Assembly (NCBI GenBank): GCA_021789935.1
Contig: JAJYIR010000020.1
Coordinates: 1-45,616, forward strand
Origin: Nitrospirota bacterium
GTDB lineage: Bacteria; Nitrospirota; Thermodesulfovibrionia; Thermodesulfovibrionales; JdFR-88
Reading direction: 5' to 3'
Length of the DNA: 45,616 bases
Position numbers and translations under genes: made by a program. Shown here one piece after another: positions 17,119-27,151 of this stretch (within the stretch, counting starts at the first letter, position 1; every line of letters begins with the position of its first letter). The notes under the pieces are model-generated. The model was not told where the DNA came from. It did no database searches and saw nothing but the letters and a program-made list of their open reading frames with translations.

Positions 17119-19071
17119 CTATAAGCGCAGCAGGAGGGCCGTTGCGATGAAGATGAGGACCCCCAGGGCCATGATGTCAGCGTAATGCTGGGTAACGCCG
17201 GACTGGATTTTTCTGAGCTGCTGCCCGAAAGAGCCAATGGCCCTGGGCACGCCGTTTACGATACCCTCTATCCACTTTCCGTCCGTCACGCCCACAATCA
17301 CGCTTTGGGCCACCCAGAAGGTTGGCTTTACGATAACGTGGTCATAAAATTCATCTATATAGTACTTGTTGAAAGAGAGCCTGTAGGCCCACTTGAATGT
17401 GCGGGCGATAGCCTCCGGCACCTCCGGGTTCCAGAGGTACATATAAGCGGCAAGCAGGATGCCGAGGACGCCCAGGGCCGCCGATACGCCCATCAGGGTC
17501 ATCTCCATGGCCGGCGCTCCCGCCGCACTTGAAACGGGGCCGGAGATGGCCTTTTCAAGAAACGGCCCTATCTTGTCCATTTGCCCAAGGCCAAGGGACC
17601 TGCTGATAACCGTGGGTATGCCCACCCAGCCTGCGCCAACCGCACCGGCTGCAAGCACCAGGAGGGGCAGGCCCATTGACATGGGAGACTCGTGAATATG
17701 GTGTTCCTGCTCCTTGCTGCCGCGGAATTTTCCGTGGAATGCGAGAAACAGAAGCCTGAATGAATAAAAAGATGTCAGAAGCGCGGTAAAGGCCCCGGCG
17801 GCCCAGAGAGTCTTTCCAAGGGGGCCTGAGGAATATGCCCTCCAGAGGATCTCGTCCTTGCTGAAAAACCCCGCAAACCCGGGTATGCCCGATATGCTCA
17901 AAGAGGCAAGCAGGAATGTCCAGTAGGTAATAGGCATATATTTTTTGAGCCCGCCCATCTTTCTGAGGTCCAGCTCCCCGGACATCGCGTGCATCACCGA
18001 GCCGGCGCCCAGGAAGAGAAGGGCCTTGAAAAACCCGTGTGTGAACAGGTGAAAAACACCCGCTCCGTAGGCCCCCACGCCGCAGGCCAGGAACATGTAG
18101 CCAAGCTGGCTGATGGTGGAGTAAGCGATGACGCGTTTTATATCGTTTTGGGTAATGGCGATCGTTGCGGCGAAAAGGGCGGTAAATGCGCCCGTTACGG
18201 CCACGACGCCCATGGCGGCCGGTGAGAGGTTGAAAATTGGGCTGCACCTGGATACCATGAAGACACCGGCCGTCACCATCGTTGCCGCGTGGATGAGGGC
18301 GGAGACGGGCGTGGGGCCTTCCATGGCGTCGGGAAGCCAGACGTGCAGCGGGAACTGGGCCGATTTGCCCATGGCCCCGCAGAAAAGCAGAAGCGCTATC
18401 ACCGTGGGCAAAGAGACGCTTGCGCCAAACAGGTTTACCGTCTGTCCGGCCAGGCTGTGCGCGGCCTGGAAGACAGGGCCGTACTGGAGGCTCCCGGTGG
18501 AAAGGAAAATGAGCATGATCCCAAGGCCGAATCCGAAATCTCCGAACCTGTTGACGATGAACGCCTTCTTCCCGGCGTCCGCCGCGGATTTTTTCTCATA
18601 CCAGAACCCTATCAGAAAATACGAACAGAGGCCCACGGCCTCCCAGCCGAAATAAAGCTGCAGGAAGTTGTCTGCCATTATGAGCATGAGCATCGAAAAG
18701 ACAAAGAGCGAGAGATAGGCAAAAAACCTGTAAAACCCCTTGTCCCCGCGCATGTAGCCCACGGAATAAATGTTCACAAGAAGGCCAACGGACGTCACCA
18801 CGACCAGCATCACCGCCGTAAGCTGGTCCACAAGGAAGCCGGCCTGCACCTTGAACGCGCCGGAGACCACCCATGTATAAAGGTCCCCCTGGAAAACCTG
18901 TCCCCTGGACACATCATATACAGCCATCATGGCCAGTGCCCAGGACGCCGCCAGGGCGGGGATGGAGACCAGGTGTGCCTTGTCTTTTATGAAGGCCTTG
19001 CCCATGGTGATGTTGATAATGAAGGCAAGAAGCGGAAGCGCCGGTATGAGAAGAAGGCCGTTCATGGTCAT
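17119..19071 (-). CDS. nuoL: NADH-quinone oxidoreductase subunit L
   Basis: The largest antiporter-like subunit of complex I, 650 residues, with the distal pumping half channel and the long lateral helix at the C-terminus. Typical segments include GWEAVGLCSYFLIGFWY with the conserved Glu, FPLHVWLPDAMEGPTPVSAL around helix 7-8, and FLGAGSVMHAM. ATG 19071 lies one base after nuoK stops, indicating coupled translation. A second ATG at 19065 is in frame. Confidence 0.96.
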   Translation of the reverse strand: MTMNGLLLIPALPLLAFIINITMGKAFIKDKAHLVSIPALAASWALAMMAVYDVSRGQVFQGDLYTWVVSGAFKVQAGFLVDQLTAVMLVVVTSVGLLVNIYSVGYMRGDKGFYRFFAYLSLFVFSMLMLIMADNFLQLYFGWEAVGLCSYFLIGFWYEKKSAADAGKKAFIVNRFGDFGFGLGIMLIFLSTGSLQYGPVFQAAHSLAGQTVNLFGASVSLPTVIALLLFCGAMGKSAQFPLHVWLPDAMEGPTPVSALIHAATMVTAGVFMVSRCSPIFNLSPAAMGVVAVTGAFTALFAATIAITQNDIKRVIAYSTISQLGYMFLACGVGAYGAGVFHLFTHGFFKALLFLGAGSVMHAMSGELDLRKMGGLKKYMPITYWTFLLASLSISGIPGFAGFFSKDEILWRAYSSGPLGKTLWAAGAFTALLTSFYSFRLLFLAFHGKFRGSKEQEHHIHESPMSMGLPLLVLAAGAVGAGWVGIPTVISRSLGLGQMDKIGPFLEKAISGPVSSAAGAPAMEMTLMGVSAALGVLGILLAAYMYLWNPEVPEAIARTFKWAYRLSFNKYYIDEFYDHVIVKPTFWVAQSVIVGVTDGKWIEGIVNGVPRAIGSFGQQLRKIQSGVTQHYADIMALGVLIFIATALLLRL

Positions 19072-19072
19072 T

Positions 19073-19375
19073 TTATCCCTTCATCTCCTTTACCTCTTCT
19101 ATCTGTGCGGTTGCCCTGTTCCTGAAGAGCGCGATGAGTATGGCAAGCCCTATCGCCGCCTCGGAAGCCGCCACCGCGATTACAAAAAGCGCCAGCACCT
19201 CTCCCCTCAGGTCGTTCAGGAAATGGGCGAAAGAGACAAGCGAGAGGTTCACGGCATTGAGCATCACCTCTATGGAAAGAAACATCATTATGATGCTTCT
19301 TCTAGTGAGGAACCCGAACACCCCTGTCATGAAGAGGGCCACGCTAAGCCAGATGTACCATTGAAGCGGGACCAT
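19073..19375 (-). CDS. nuoK: NADH-quinone oxidoreductase subunit K
   Basis: Three-helix MrpC-like membrane subunit of complex I, 100 residues, the standard size. The conserved glutamates that form part of the proton path are seen in LSIEVMLNAVNL and AASEAAIGLAI. It sits 13 bases downstream of nuoJ. Confidence 0.95.
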   Translation of the reverse strand: MVPLQWYIWLSVALFMTGVFGFLTRRSIIMMFLSIEVMLNAVNLSLVSFAHFLNDLRGEVLALFVIAVAASEAAIGLAILIALFRNRATAQIEEVKEMKG

Positions 19376-19388
19376 TTTACCTTTTACC

Positions 19389-19895
19389 TCACCTTAGTTT
19401 TTTCTTGGCAAGCACGATCGCCCCCACCACCGCCACAAGCAATATAAGGGAAGCGATCTCGAAGGGGAAGATATATTGCGTGTAAAGAAGCGTGCCGACC
19501 AGTTTCGTGTTCGTCTGCGCCGCGATGACCCCGGGAGTGTACGGGCCCTGCTGGCCGGGGACAATATTGCCCGTAATAAGGACCACGAGAAGAAAGAGGC
19601 CGGATGCTATGGCAATTCCAAACGGCCAGCCGCCGCTGAAGCGCTCGCCCTCCATCTCCTCCTTTATGTTCAGCACCATGATAACGAAAAGAAAGAGCAC
19701 CAGGATGGCCCCCGCGTATACGATTATCTGCACCGCGGCCAGGAACTCCGCCCCCAGGCCAAGGTACAACACCGCCAGATGAAAGAACATCACTATCATG
19801 TACAACACCGCGTGGACCGGGTTTTTTCTTGTGAGCGACAGCGCGGAGAGCGCAAGGATGGCCGCGCCCAGGTATCCAAACAGGTACGGGTTCAT
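19389..19895 (-). CDS. nuoJ: NADH-quinone oxidoreductase subunit J
   Basis: Membrane subunit of complex I with five helices in 168 residues. Helix 3 has the characteristic YAGAILVLFLFVIM stretch, including the Tyr and Gly that form the pi-bulge in known structures. Its ATG overlaps the nuoI stop by 4 bases. Confidence 0.95.
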   Translation of the reverse strand: MNPYLFGYLGAAILALSALSLTRKNPVHAVLYMIVMFFHLAVLYLGLGAEFLAAVQIIVYAGAILVLFLFVIMVLNIKEEMEGERFSGGWPFGIAIASGLFLLVVLITGNIVPGQQGPYTPGVIAAQTNTKLVGTLLYTQYIFPFEIASLILLVAVVGAIVLAKKKLR

Positions 19896-20482
19896 TTGCC
19901 CTCCGCCCCGGCCTCTTTATTTCCGGCTCCCTGCCTTTTGAAGACCGGCTGGCCGGGGTAGGCCCTGAAGCTGTCCTTCCCGGGTGTCCAGAATTTTTTG
20001 AAATACTCCCGGCCCTTCTCGCCGGCCATAAACCTGTCCCAGTTGTCCATGAGTTTTTCCTTTGTCATATAAAGGGCGTCCCTTGTATACTCCGAATACT
20101 CGTAGTTTTCCGTAAGGACCACAGCCCCAACCGGGCAGGCCTCCACGCATAAAGCGCAGTAAACACACCTCAGAAGCTCTATCTCATAGCGGTCGATTAC
20201 CTTTTTCCTCGTCTCGGGGTCTTCCTTCGTATAGATGTAGATGCACTTGGAGGGGCATACGGCGCCGCACAGGCCGCAGGCTATGCATTTCTCCTTGCCT
20301 GTGGCCTCGTCGCGCACGAAGGCATGCTGCCCCCTGAAGCCTGGAAACGGCTGCCTCTTCTCTTCGGGGTACTGTATGGTCACCGCCGGGGAGAAAAAAG
20401 ATTTCAGGGTGAGCGCCATGCCCCTTATTATCTCCGTAAAAAATATGGTGTCTATTATTTTTTTAATCTTTTTGTTTATCAT
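19892..20482 (-). CDS. nuoI: NADH-quinone oxidoreductase subunit I (2x[4Fe-4S])
   Basis: Peripheral-arm subunit carrying clusters N6a and N6b that pass electrons towards NuoB. The two ferredoxin motifs are CIACGLCGAVCPSKC and CVYCALCVEACPVGA. An amphipathic N-terminal helix anchors it to the membrane arm. Length 196, with a C-terminal tail longer than that of E. coli NuoI. It begins 9 bases after nuoH. Confidence 0.96.
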   Translation of the reverse strand: MINKKIKKIIDTIFFTEIIRGMALTLKSFFSPAVTIQYPEEKRQPFPGFRGQHAFVRDEATGKEKCIACGLCGAVCPSKCIYIYTKEDPETRKKVIDRYEIELLRCVYCALCVEACPVGAVVLTENYEYSEYTRDALYMTKEKLMDNWDRFMAGEKGREYFKKFWTPGKDSFRAYPGQPVFKRQGAGNKEAGAEGK

Positions 20483-20491
20483 CTCACGGCA

Positions 20492-21511
20492 TTATCCTTT
20501 TAACAGCATTTTTACGAGCCCCGTGCCGATTATGTTCAGAAGGGCAAGTGGTATCAGAAGCTTCCAGCCAAGCGCCATCAACTGGTCATACCTGTAGCGG
20601 GGCAGAGTGGCCCTTACCCAGTAGAAGAAGAATATGAACAGGTAGAGTTTTATGAAAAGCCAGGCGAATGGCAGGTAAGGTATGGCAAACGGCCCGTTCC
20701 AGCCCCCGAGAAAACACGTTATGCCCACAAGCGACATCACGATCATCCCGATGTACTCCGCCACGTAGAAGAGGGCAAAGCGCATCCCGCTGTATTCCGT
20801 GAAATATCCGGCCACAAGCTCGCTTTCCGCCTCCGGCAGGTCAAAAGGCGTGCGGTTGGTCTCCGCGAAGGCCGCCACCATGAAAACGAAAAAACCGAGG
20901 GCCTGGGGCCAGAAGAAGCCGCCGGGGAACCTCTGCTGCGCCCGCACGATCTCCGAAAGGTTCAGGGAGCCGGCCATCATCATCACTCCGACAAGGGAAA
21001 GCCCCATGGCTATCTCATAGCTTATCACCTGGGCCGAGGACCGCAGGCCGCCCAGGAACGAATACTTGGAATTGGAAGCCCAGCCCGCCAGCACAACGCC
21101 GTAGGCGTTAAGAGAGGACATCGCGAATATGAACAGAAGCCCTATGTTTATATTGGCCACAACGAAGCCGCTGAAAAACGGGATCACGGAGATCGCCGTC
21201 ATGCCCGCGAATATGGATATCGCGGGGGCGATAAAGAATATGGGCTTGTCGGCGCTGGCCGGTATGATGTCTTCCTTGAAAAAGAGCTTTATGAAATCAG
21301 CGATGGGCTGCAGCAGCCCATGCGGCCCGACCCTCATGGGGCCCAGCCTTACCTGCATGTGCCCTATACTTTTCCTCTCGAAATAAGTGGCGTAGGTCAC
21401 ATGTAGCATAAGGACGCCAACCACCACGAGCGCCTTCGCCAGGATTATGAGCACCTGTATAAGAGGACTGTATGTCTCCGGCCTGAAAACGGCGTTGTAT
21501 AAAAGGTCCAT
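20492..21511 (-). CDS. nuoH: NADH-quinone oxidoreductase subunit H
   Basis: Eight-helix membrane subunit that shapes the quinone chamber with NuoB and NuoD. Conserved features are RLGPMRVGPHGLLQP in the first loop, KLFFKEDIIPA and the NRTPFDLPEAESELVAGY charged loop with its Glu residues. Length 339. ATG 21511 with AAGG-type purines upstream, 30 bases after nuoG. Confidence 0.96.
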   Translation of the reverse strand: MDLLYNAVFRPETYSPLIQVLIILAKALVVVGVLMLHVTYATYFERKSIGHMQVRLGPMRVGPHGLLQPIADFIKLFFKEDIIPASADKPIFFIAPAISIFAGMTAISVIPFFSGFVVANINIGLLFIFAMSSLNAYGVVLAGWASNSKYSFLGGLRSSAQVISYEIAMGLSLVGVMMMAGSLNLSEIVRAQQRFPGGFFWPQALGFFVFMVAAFAETNRTPFDLPEAESELVAGYFTEYSGMRFALFYVAEYIGMIVMSLVGITCFLGGWNGPFAIPYLPFAWLFIKLYLFIFFFYWVRATLPRYRYDQLMALGWKLLIPLALLNIIGTGLVKMLLKG

Positions 21512-21541
21512 ATTTATATGAATTTCCCCGCCAAAATTATT

Positions 21542-24157
21542 TTAAGGTATATGGCCTTCAAAAAGGGCAATTTTAAGATCTGAAACCGTGAGCACAGGGG
21601 TTTTGGATTCGGGTTCCAGATGATAGCCGAAAAGCCCGAGCGACCCCGCCTCCCCGAAATTGTTTCCGGCGAATACGGCGCCCGCAGGAAGCCCTTTTTC
21701 AATTTGAGCCTTAAGAACCATTTCTCCATCGGCTGTTGATATCTTCACCTTGCCGCCCTCCGGGATGCCCAGTTGTCCGGCGGTCTCAGGGCTCATCCTG
21801 GCCTCCGGGCCGCTCATTATATCCAGCAGCGCACCGGAGTGCCTGCTCAACGTGCCCGAATGGAAAAGGGTTTTTTCCAAAACCACCCTGGCCGCGTCCA
21901 AAGAAGATGCCATTGCCCTCAGGGAAGGCAGCGGCGGCACGCGTCCACCCATGCGGAGAGGCTTGCCTTTGTAGGGCCACATCATGCCGTCTTCCTCCAG
22001 ATCCTCAAGCCCAAGTCCCGTGTGAAGGGGCGAAACCCTGGCAATCTCACCTATTATATCCGAAGAGGCGGCATAAGACATATTATTGAGCCCGGCCCTT
22101 TTGCCTATACCGGCCAGTATCCTCCAATCCTCCATCCCGCTTTCCTGGTTTTTATCTTTTTCAAGGGCTTTCCGCAGTCTCTGTACCCTTTTTTCAAGGT
22201 TGGTGTATGTGCCTTCCTTTTCAGACCATGCCTTTGACGGCAATACGATATCCGCCAGAGAGGCCGTCTCGGTCATGAAGATGTCCTGCACAACGAGGAA
22301 ATCGAGTTTCCCCAGCGCCTCTTTTACCTTCTTTCTGCCCGGCAGGTTAAAGGCCGGGTTCTCACCCATTATGTACATGGCCCGGACGGTATCGCCTGCC
22401 TGCTCGAACATCTCCATCAGCGTGAGCCCAGGTTCCGGGTTCAGCTTCCCGCCCCATTCCTGCTCGCACCTTTCCCTGAAGGTCTGGAGCGTCAGCGGCC
22501 TGCCTCCGGGCAGGATGTCCGGGGCGCAGCCCATATCGATAAGGCCCTGTTCATTAGGGTTTTCGGAGATAAGGAAAAACCGTGAGTTAAGGATATAGCC
22601 GATGGCGGCCAGCAGCATGAAATTTCGTCTTGCGTCCATGCTGGCAGCAAGCTCGCGACCGGCAATTATGCTGGAAGTGGCGGCGTCCTTCAAGGCGGAC
22701 GCGGCCCCGGTTATCACGGCCGGCGGCACCCCGGTCAGCATCTCCACCTCTTCAAGCTCGGGGAGCTCAAAACCCCTTATGGCGGCCTCAAGCTCCGGGT
22801 TTTCCCCTGGTAAAAACTTTTTTGTCCTCAAAAGTTCCCTTAAAAGGCCGGCCAGCGCAATTCCTTCGGTGCCGAAGGCCGCTGGAAGCGAATGCGTCCG
22901 GTGGCGGTTGAGCCCCTGCGCATGGCCTATTGTTACCACCTTTTTGCCCGCCTTGGCCGCAGCCCTCACCTGGAGGCCCATCACGGGGTTTGTCCGCGTG
23001 GGGTCGCACGCCGCAATCAGCACGGCGTCCGAACGTGGAATGCCTTGTATGACGTTGGCCGCGGCGCCCTGCCCGAAGACGCCTTCAAGGAGGTTTTGGG
23101 CGTGCAGAAGGCCAAGCCTGGCCACGGAATCTATATTGTTTGAACCGAAGCCCGCCCGCAAAAATTTCTGGAAGGCATAGTTTTCCTCATTAGTGCACCT
23201 GCTGCCGGCTATGCCGCCTATCGCCTGGCCTCCGTACCGGTTTTTAATCTCCAGGAGCCTGCTGGCGGCAAGGGCCAGTGCCTCATCCCAGCTTGCGGGT
23301 TCGAGCTTGCCGTTTTTCCTTAGCAGAGGGGTTTTCAGCCTCTCCGGACTGCCAACATACCCGTAACCGAACATGCCTCGGCCGCAAAGAAGCCCGTTGT
23401 TCACTCCCGTTCCGAACGCCGGGGAAACTTTTTGTATGGCGTCCCCCCTTATCTCAAGGGACAATGTGCAGCCCACTCCGCAGAAGGGGCATATAGTCCT
23501 TACCGTTTTGTCCATCTGCCAGGGCCTGTAGGTATACCTGTGAAGCCTGGACATTATTGCCCCGACAGGGCAGACATTAAGGCAGTTCCCGCAATATTCG
23601 CAGTTGTATCTGCCTCCTGAAAAAGGCTCCACGTGCGACCTTGCCCCCCTTCCCACCACTCCTATGGCAAAGGCCCCCTGCACGCCATCGCACATGCGCA
23701 CGCAGCGGGTGCACATTATGCACCTCTCCATGTTTCTGACCACAATGGGGTCGTCAACATTTTCAGGGAAAGTCCTTTTGCCTTCCTCAAACCGGCCCGC
23801 AACCGCGCCGTATCTTACCGTCAGGTCCTGAAGCGCGCACTCCCCGGCCTTGTCGCAGGTGGGGCACTGGAGGGGATGGTTGATAAGCAGAAACTCAAGC
23901 ATGGCCTTTCTTGCCGCAACCACCCGCGGCGTTTCGGTGTACACTGTCATACCGTCGGCCACCGGCACTGTGCAGGATGTCTGGAGCCTTGGCATCTTCT
24001 CTATCTCGACGAGACACATCCGGCACCCGCCCCAGAGCTCCAATGCCGGATGGTGGCACAGGACCGGTATGTCTATGCCGTTCTTTTTTGCCGCCTCCAG
24101 TATGGTGGAGGGCCCTTCAATATTAATCTTCTTCCCGTTTATGGTAATCGAGATCAT
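21542..24157 (-). CDS. nuoG: NADH-quinone oxidoreductase subunit G
   Basis: 871-residue iron-sulfur subunit of the peripheral arm. From the N-terminus: a [2Fe-2S] ferredoxin domain (cysteines in CHHP, WGGCRMC and TSC), a His-Cys3 cluster (HPLQCPTCDKAGEC), then two [4Fe-4S] motifs CIMCTRCVRMC and CEYCGNCLNVCP. The molybdopterin-oxidoreductase-like domain follows and keeps CPFCGVGC plus a fourth Cys (LLCGRG), as in formate dehydrogenases and in NuoG proteins that retain cluster N7. No active-site Cys/Sec of a working FDH is evident. It overlaps nuoF by 4 bases. A separate formate-dehydrogenase-like role is possible but not supported. Confidence 0.93.
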   Translation of the reverse strand: MISITINGKKINIEGPSTILEAAKKNGIDIPVLCHHPALELWGGCRMCLVEIEKMPRLQTSCTVPVADGMTVYTETPRVVAARKAMLEFLLINHPLQCPTCDKAGECALQDLTVRYGAVAGRFEEGKRTFPENVDDPIVVRNMERCIMCTRCVRMCDGVQGAFAIGVVGRGARSHVEPFSGGRYNCEYCGNCLNVCPVGAIMSRLHRYTYRPWQMDKTVRTICPFCGVGCTLSLEIRGDAIQKVSPAFGTGVNNGLLCGRGMFGYGYVGSPERLKTPLLRKNGKLEPASWDEALALAASRLLEIKNRYGGQAIGGIAGSRCTNEENYAFQKFLRAGFGSNNIDSVARLGLLHAQNLLEGVFGQGAAANVIQGIPRSDAVLIAACDPTRTNPVMGLQVRAAAKAGKKVVTIGHAQGLNRHRTHSLPAAFGTEGIALAGLLRELLRTKKFLPGENPELEAAIRGFELPELEEVEMLTGVPPAVITGAASALKDAATSSIIAGRELAASMDARRNFMLLAAIGYILNSRFFLISENPNEQGLIDMGCAPDILPGGRPLTLQTFRERCEQEWGGKLNPEPGLTLMEMFEQAGDTVRAMYIMGENPAFNLPGRKKVKEALGKLDFLVVQDIFMTETASLADIVLPSKAWSEKEGTYTNLEKRVQRLRKALEKDKNQESGMEDWRILAGIGKRAGLNNMSYAASSDIIGEIARVSPLHTGLGLEDLEEDGMMWPYKGKPLRMGGRVPPLPSLRAMASSLDAARVVLEKTLFHSGTLSRHSGALLDIMSGPEARMSPETAGQLGIPEGGKVKISTADGEMVLKAQIEKGLPAGAVFAGNNFGEAGSLGLFGYHLEPESKTPVLTVSDLKIALFEGHIP

Positions 24158-25443
24158 GGCTGTACCGGGTTGTAATGGTAAGGGTTAAGATCATCCGGGC
24201 CAAATGGGCATCCGTTTTTTATGTGTTCCGCGAATTCTTCCCTGAAATGCATGAGGAAGCCAAGGACGGCCGCGGCCGCGCCGTCGCCCAGAGGGCAGAA
24301 GGTGTTGCCCGTGATATTTTTGGAGACGTCCTCAAGCAGCCGGATGTCTCCCTCTCGGCCCTGCCTTGTTTCTATGCGTTCGAGTATGCCCCGCAGCCAG
24401 CCTGTACCCTCGCGGCACGGCGTGCATTTGCCGCAGGATTCACGTTCGAAGAATTCGAGGGCCCTGTGCGCCACCCTCACAATGCATGTGTCCTCATCAA
24501 AGACCATTACGCCGCCGGAGCCAAGCATGCTCCCCTGTTTCTGGACAGATACGAAGTCCATGGGGCAATCTATCAAGCCCGGCGGCAGGACCGGCGCGGA
24601 AATGCCCCCCGGTATAACGGCCTTAAGCGTCTTGCCATTTTTGATCCCCCCGGCGTGCTCATAGATTATCTCTCTGAGGGTTGTGCCCATGGGCAGCTCA
24701 TAAACGCCAGGCCTCTCCACATGTCCGCTCACCGGGAAGAGCTTGTTGCCTGGACATCCGGGGTCCCCGATCCTTACGTACCGTCCGGCCCCCTCTCTCA
24801 CTATGAATGGGAGATTGGCCAGGGTCTCAACGTTATTGACTATTGTGGGGCTGCCCCAGAGTCCGGAGTTTACGGGAAAAGGCGGCTTCAGACGGGGCTG
24901 CCCTCTTTTGCCTTCAAGGGAGTCTATGAGGGCCGTTTCCTCTCCGCATATGTAGGCGCCTGCGCCCAGGTGCACATGGACGTCGAATCTCTTTCCGCTG
25001 CCCATGATGTTTTCCCCTAAATAGCCGCTTGCGCGGGCCTGGCTGATGGCGGTCTCCAGGATATCTTTTTCTTTCAGGTATTCGCCTCTCAAATAGATAT
25101 ATCCAAGCTCCGCCTTCAGCGCGTGTCCCGCTATTGCCATCCCTTCTATAAGCAGGTGAGGGTTTTCATCCAGAATTGCCTTGTCTTTAAATGTGCCGGG
25201 CTCGCCTTCGTCGGCATTGCAGGCTATGTATTTAGGGGATTTTGGGTCTCCGGCCGCGAACATCCACTTCATGCCGGTGGGGAAACCGGCGCCGCCTCTG
25301 CCCCGGAGGCCGGATTTTTTAACTTCCTCTATGACTTGGCCCGGCTCCATCGAGAGGGCCTTGCCAAGCCCCTGGTAACCGCCTGCCCTTTCGTATTCGC
25401 CTATGCTCCGGTTCTCGACGACGTCCAGGAGGTATCTGGTCAT
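24154..25443 (-). CDS. nuoF: NADH-quinone oxidoreductase subunit F (FMN, NADH site)
   Basis: Flavin subunit where NADH is oxidised. GRGGAGFPTG binds nucleotide, ADEGEPGTFKD lies at the FMN site, GAGAYICGEETAL follows, and CGKCTPCREG with a later Cys holds the N3 [4Fe-4S] cluster. The length of 429 is typical. It starts 8 bases after nuoE. The presence of nuoE, F and G shows this is a full NADH-type complex I rather than the short form. Confidence 0.96.
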   Translation of the reverse strand: MTRYLLDVVENRSIGEYERAGGYQGLGKALSMEPGQVIEEVKKSGLRGRGGAGFPTGMKWMFAAGDPKSPKYIACNADEGEPGTFKDKAILDENPHLLIEGMAIAGHALKAELGYIYLRGEYLKEKDILETAISQARASGYLGENIMGSGKRFDVHVHLGAGAYICGEETALIDSLEGKRGQPRLKPPFPVNSGLWGSPTIVNNVETLANLPFIVREGAGRYVRIGDPGCPGNKLFPVSGHVERPGVYELPMGTTLREIIYEHAGGIKNGKTLKAVIPGGISAPVLPPGLIDCPMDFVSVQKQGSMLGSGGVMVFDEDTCIVRVAHRALEFFERESCGKCTPCREGTGWLRGILERIETRQGREGDIRLLEDVSKNITGNTFCPLGDGAAAAVLGFLMHFREEFAEHIKNGCPFGPDDLNPYHYNPVQP

Positions 25444-25451
25444 TGGGCTGT

Positions 25452-25952
25452 TTACTTGTAGTTCTCCAGGACCTCTATTATTTTTTTTGCATCCAGTCCT
25501 GTGTGCAGGTCATCGTTTACCAGCATTGCAGGCCCGCTGCCGCAGGCCCCGATGCAGTCCGCGATCTCAAGAGAGAAGCGCCCATCCGGGCTGACTCCGC
25601 CCGGCGCCACGCCGTACAGGCCCTCAAGCACGCCTTTCAGGGTGCGGGCGCCAAGCACCATGCAGGAGACGTTCGTGCAAATACGGATTACGTTTCTGCC
25701 GGCCTTCCTGTGCCTGTACATGGAGTAGAAGGTCGCGGTGCTCCGTACAGTCATCTCAGGGAGTTCCAGGCAGTCCGCCACCGCCTCCAGGGCCTCCGGC
25801 ATGAGCCATCCGAATTCCTCCTGGGCCACGTACAGGGCAGGCATGATCGCCGCCCTCCCTGTGGGATACTTTGTTTTTATCTCGTTTAGAAGGGCAAGGG
25901 CCCCGGGGCCGAAAGAGTTTTTCATTTCATTTAACTTTTTTACCTGTCGCAC
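25452..25952 (-). CDS. nuoE: NADH-quinone oxidoreductase subunit E ([2Fe-2S])
   Basis: Thioredoxin-fold [2Fe-2S] subunit (cluster N1a) beside NuoF. The ligands are CTNVSC and CIGAC, the usual C-x4-C and C-x3-C pairs. The longest start is GTG 25952, overlapping nuoD by 13 bases (166 residues); ATG 25925 is an alternative giving 157 residues. Neither has a clear ribosome binding site, so the start is uncertain. Confidence 0.94.
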   Translation of the reverse strand: MRQVKKLNEMKNSFGPGALALLNEIKTKYPTGRAAIMPALYVAQEEFGWLMPEALEAVADCLELPEMTVRSTATFYSMYRHRKAGRNVIRICTNVSCMVLGARTLKGVLEGLYGVAPGGVSPDGRFSLEIADCIGACGSGPAMLVNDDLHTGLDAKKIIEVLENYK

Positions 25953-27151
25953 TCACCGAGAACTATGTCTATGGTCCCTATATTGGCTATTACGTCCGCT
26001 ATGAGCCCGCCTTCACACAACCTCGGCAGGACCGAGGCGTGGACAAAGGAAGGCGCCCTTACCCTCATCCTGTAAGGGGTGCCCGTGCCGTCGCTTACGA
26101 TATAAAAGCCCAGTTCGCCTTTTGGCACTTCGCTGGCGGAATATATCTCGCCGGGGGGGGCTGTAAGCGGCCCCTTGGTCATAAGGACGAAATGGTGGAT
26201 GAGCGACTCCATGCTCTTAAACAGGTCTTCCTTTGGCGGGAGCACGAACTTTGCTGCATCGGGTGAAAGTATGGGCCCCGGCGGCAGCTGCTCAATGCAC
26301 TGTTTTATTATCCTGTTTGATTGGCGCAGCTCCTCCATCCTGCAGCGGTATCTGTCATAGACATCGCCATGGACGCCCAGGGGCACGTCGAATTCCACCT
26401 TGTCATAAGAGTCATAAGGGAAGGCCTTTCTTACGTCGTAGTTGACGCCGGAGCCTCTAAGGGTGGCCCCTGTCAGCCCCCAGTTTATGGCTTCCGCAGC
26501 GGAGATCACGCCTATACCCTTTGTCCTTTTAAGCCATATCCGGTTTTTGTCTATGAGGGTCTCGTATTCGTCCAGTCTTCCGGGGAACTGCTGCGTGAAC
26601 TCGTAAAGGCTGTCCAGAAACTGCTGGGAAATATCGTTTCTTACGCCCCCGATGCGCGGATAGCTGGCGGTGAGCCTGGCCCCGCAAGTCATCTCGAATA
26701 GGTCAAGCAGCCATTCGCGCTCCCTGAAGGAGTAAAGGAAAACGGTCATCGCGCCAATGTCCAGGGCATGTGTTCCAAGCCAGATTATATGGCTTGAGAT
26801 CCTCGTCATCTCGGACATGATGGTGCGGATGTACTTGGCCCTTTCCGGGGCCTCTATGCCGAAGAGTTTTTCGACTGCGTTGACGTACCCCACATTGTTG
26901 GACATGGATGAAATGTAATCCAGCCGGTCCGTAAGCGGCAAGGCGGAGAGATACGTCCTGTTTTCTCCAAGTTTTTCCACACCCCTGTGCAGATAGCCCA
27001 CGTGGGGAGTGCATTTGACCACCGTCTCGCCGTCCAGCTCCAGCACCAGCCTCAGGACGCCGTGGGTGGCGGGGTGTTGAGGGCCCATGCTCAGGGAGAT
27101 CTCTTTTGTTTTTATTTCTTTCCCTTCGGGCTCTATTTCTAATTCCCCCAT
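25940..27151 (-). CDS. nuoD: NADH-quinone oxidoreductase subunit D (49 kDa)
   Basis: Quinone-site subunit related to [NiFe] hydrogenase large subunits. [12 protein letters not shown] near the N-terminus carries the conserved His of the quinone pocket, followed by [19 protein letters not shown] and a C-terminal DIVLGECDR ending. Nickel-binding CxxC pairs are absent, as expected. Length 403, separate from NuoC. It overlaps nuoC by 13 bases. Confidence 0.96.
   Translation of the reverse strand: MGELEIEPEGKEIKTKEISLSMGPQHPATHGVLRLVLELDGETVVKCTPHVGYLHRGVEKLGENRTYLSALPLTDRLDYISSMSNNVGYVNAVEKLFGIEAPERAKYIRTIMSEMTRISSHIIWLGTHALDIGAMTVFLYSFREREWLLDLFEMTCGARLTASYPRIGGVRNDISQQFLDSLYEFTQQFPGRLDEYETLIDKNRIWLKRTKGIGVISAAEAINWGLTGATLRGSGVNYDVRKAFPYDSYDKVEFDVPLGVHGDVYDRYRCRMEELRQSNRIIKQCIEQLPPGPILSPDAAKFVLPPKEDLFKSMESLIHHFVLMTKGPLTAPPGEIYSASEVPKGELGFYIVSDGTGTPYRMRVRAPSFVHASVLPRLCEGGLIADVIANIGTIDIVLGECDR

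Noticed and set aside
18289-19125. Plus-strand frame of 278 codons opposite nuoL
   Set aside because: Rich in His, Gly and Arg in the way expected for the complement of a membrane-protein gene; no motif or ribosome binding site.
21542-24157. NuoG-like gene as a true formate dehydrogenase
   Set aside because: It has the complete NuoG N-terminal cluster set and sits between nuoF and nuoH; no catalytic Cys/Sec segment is apparent.
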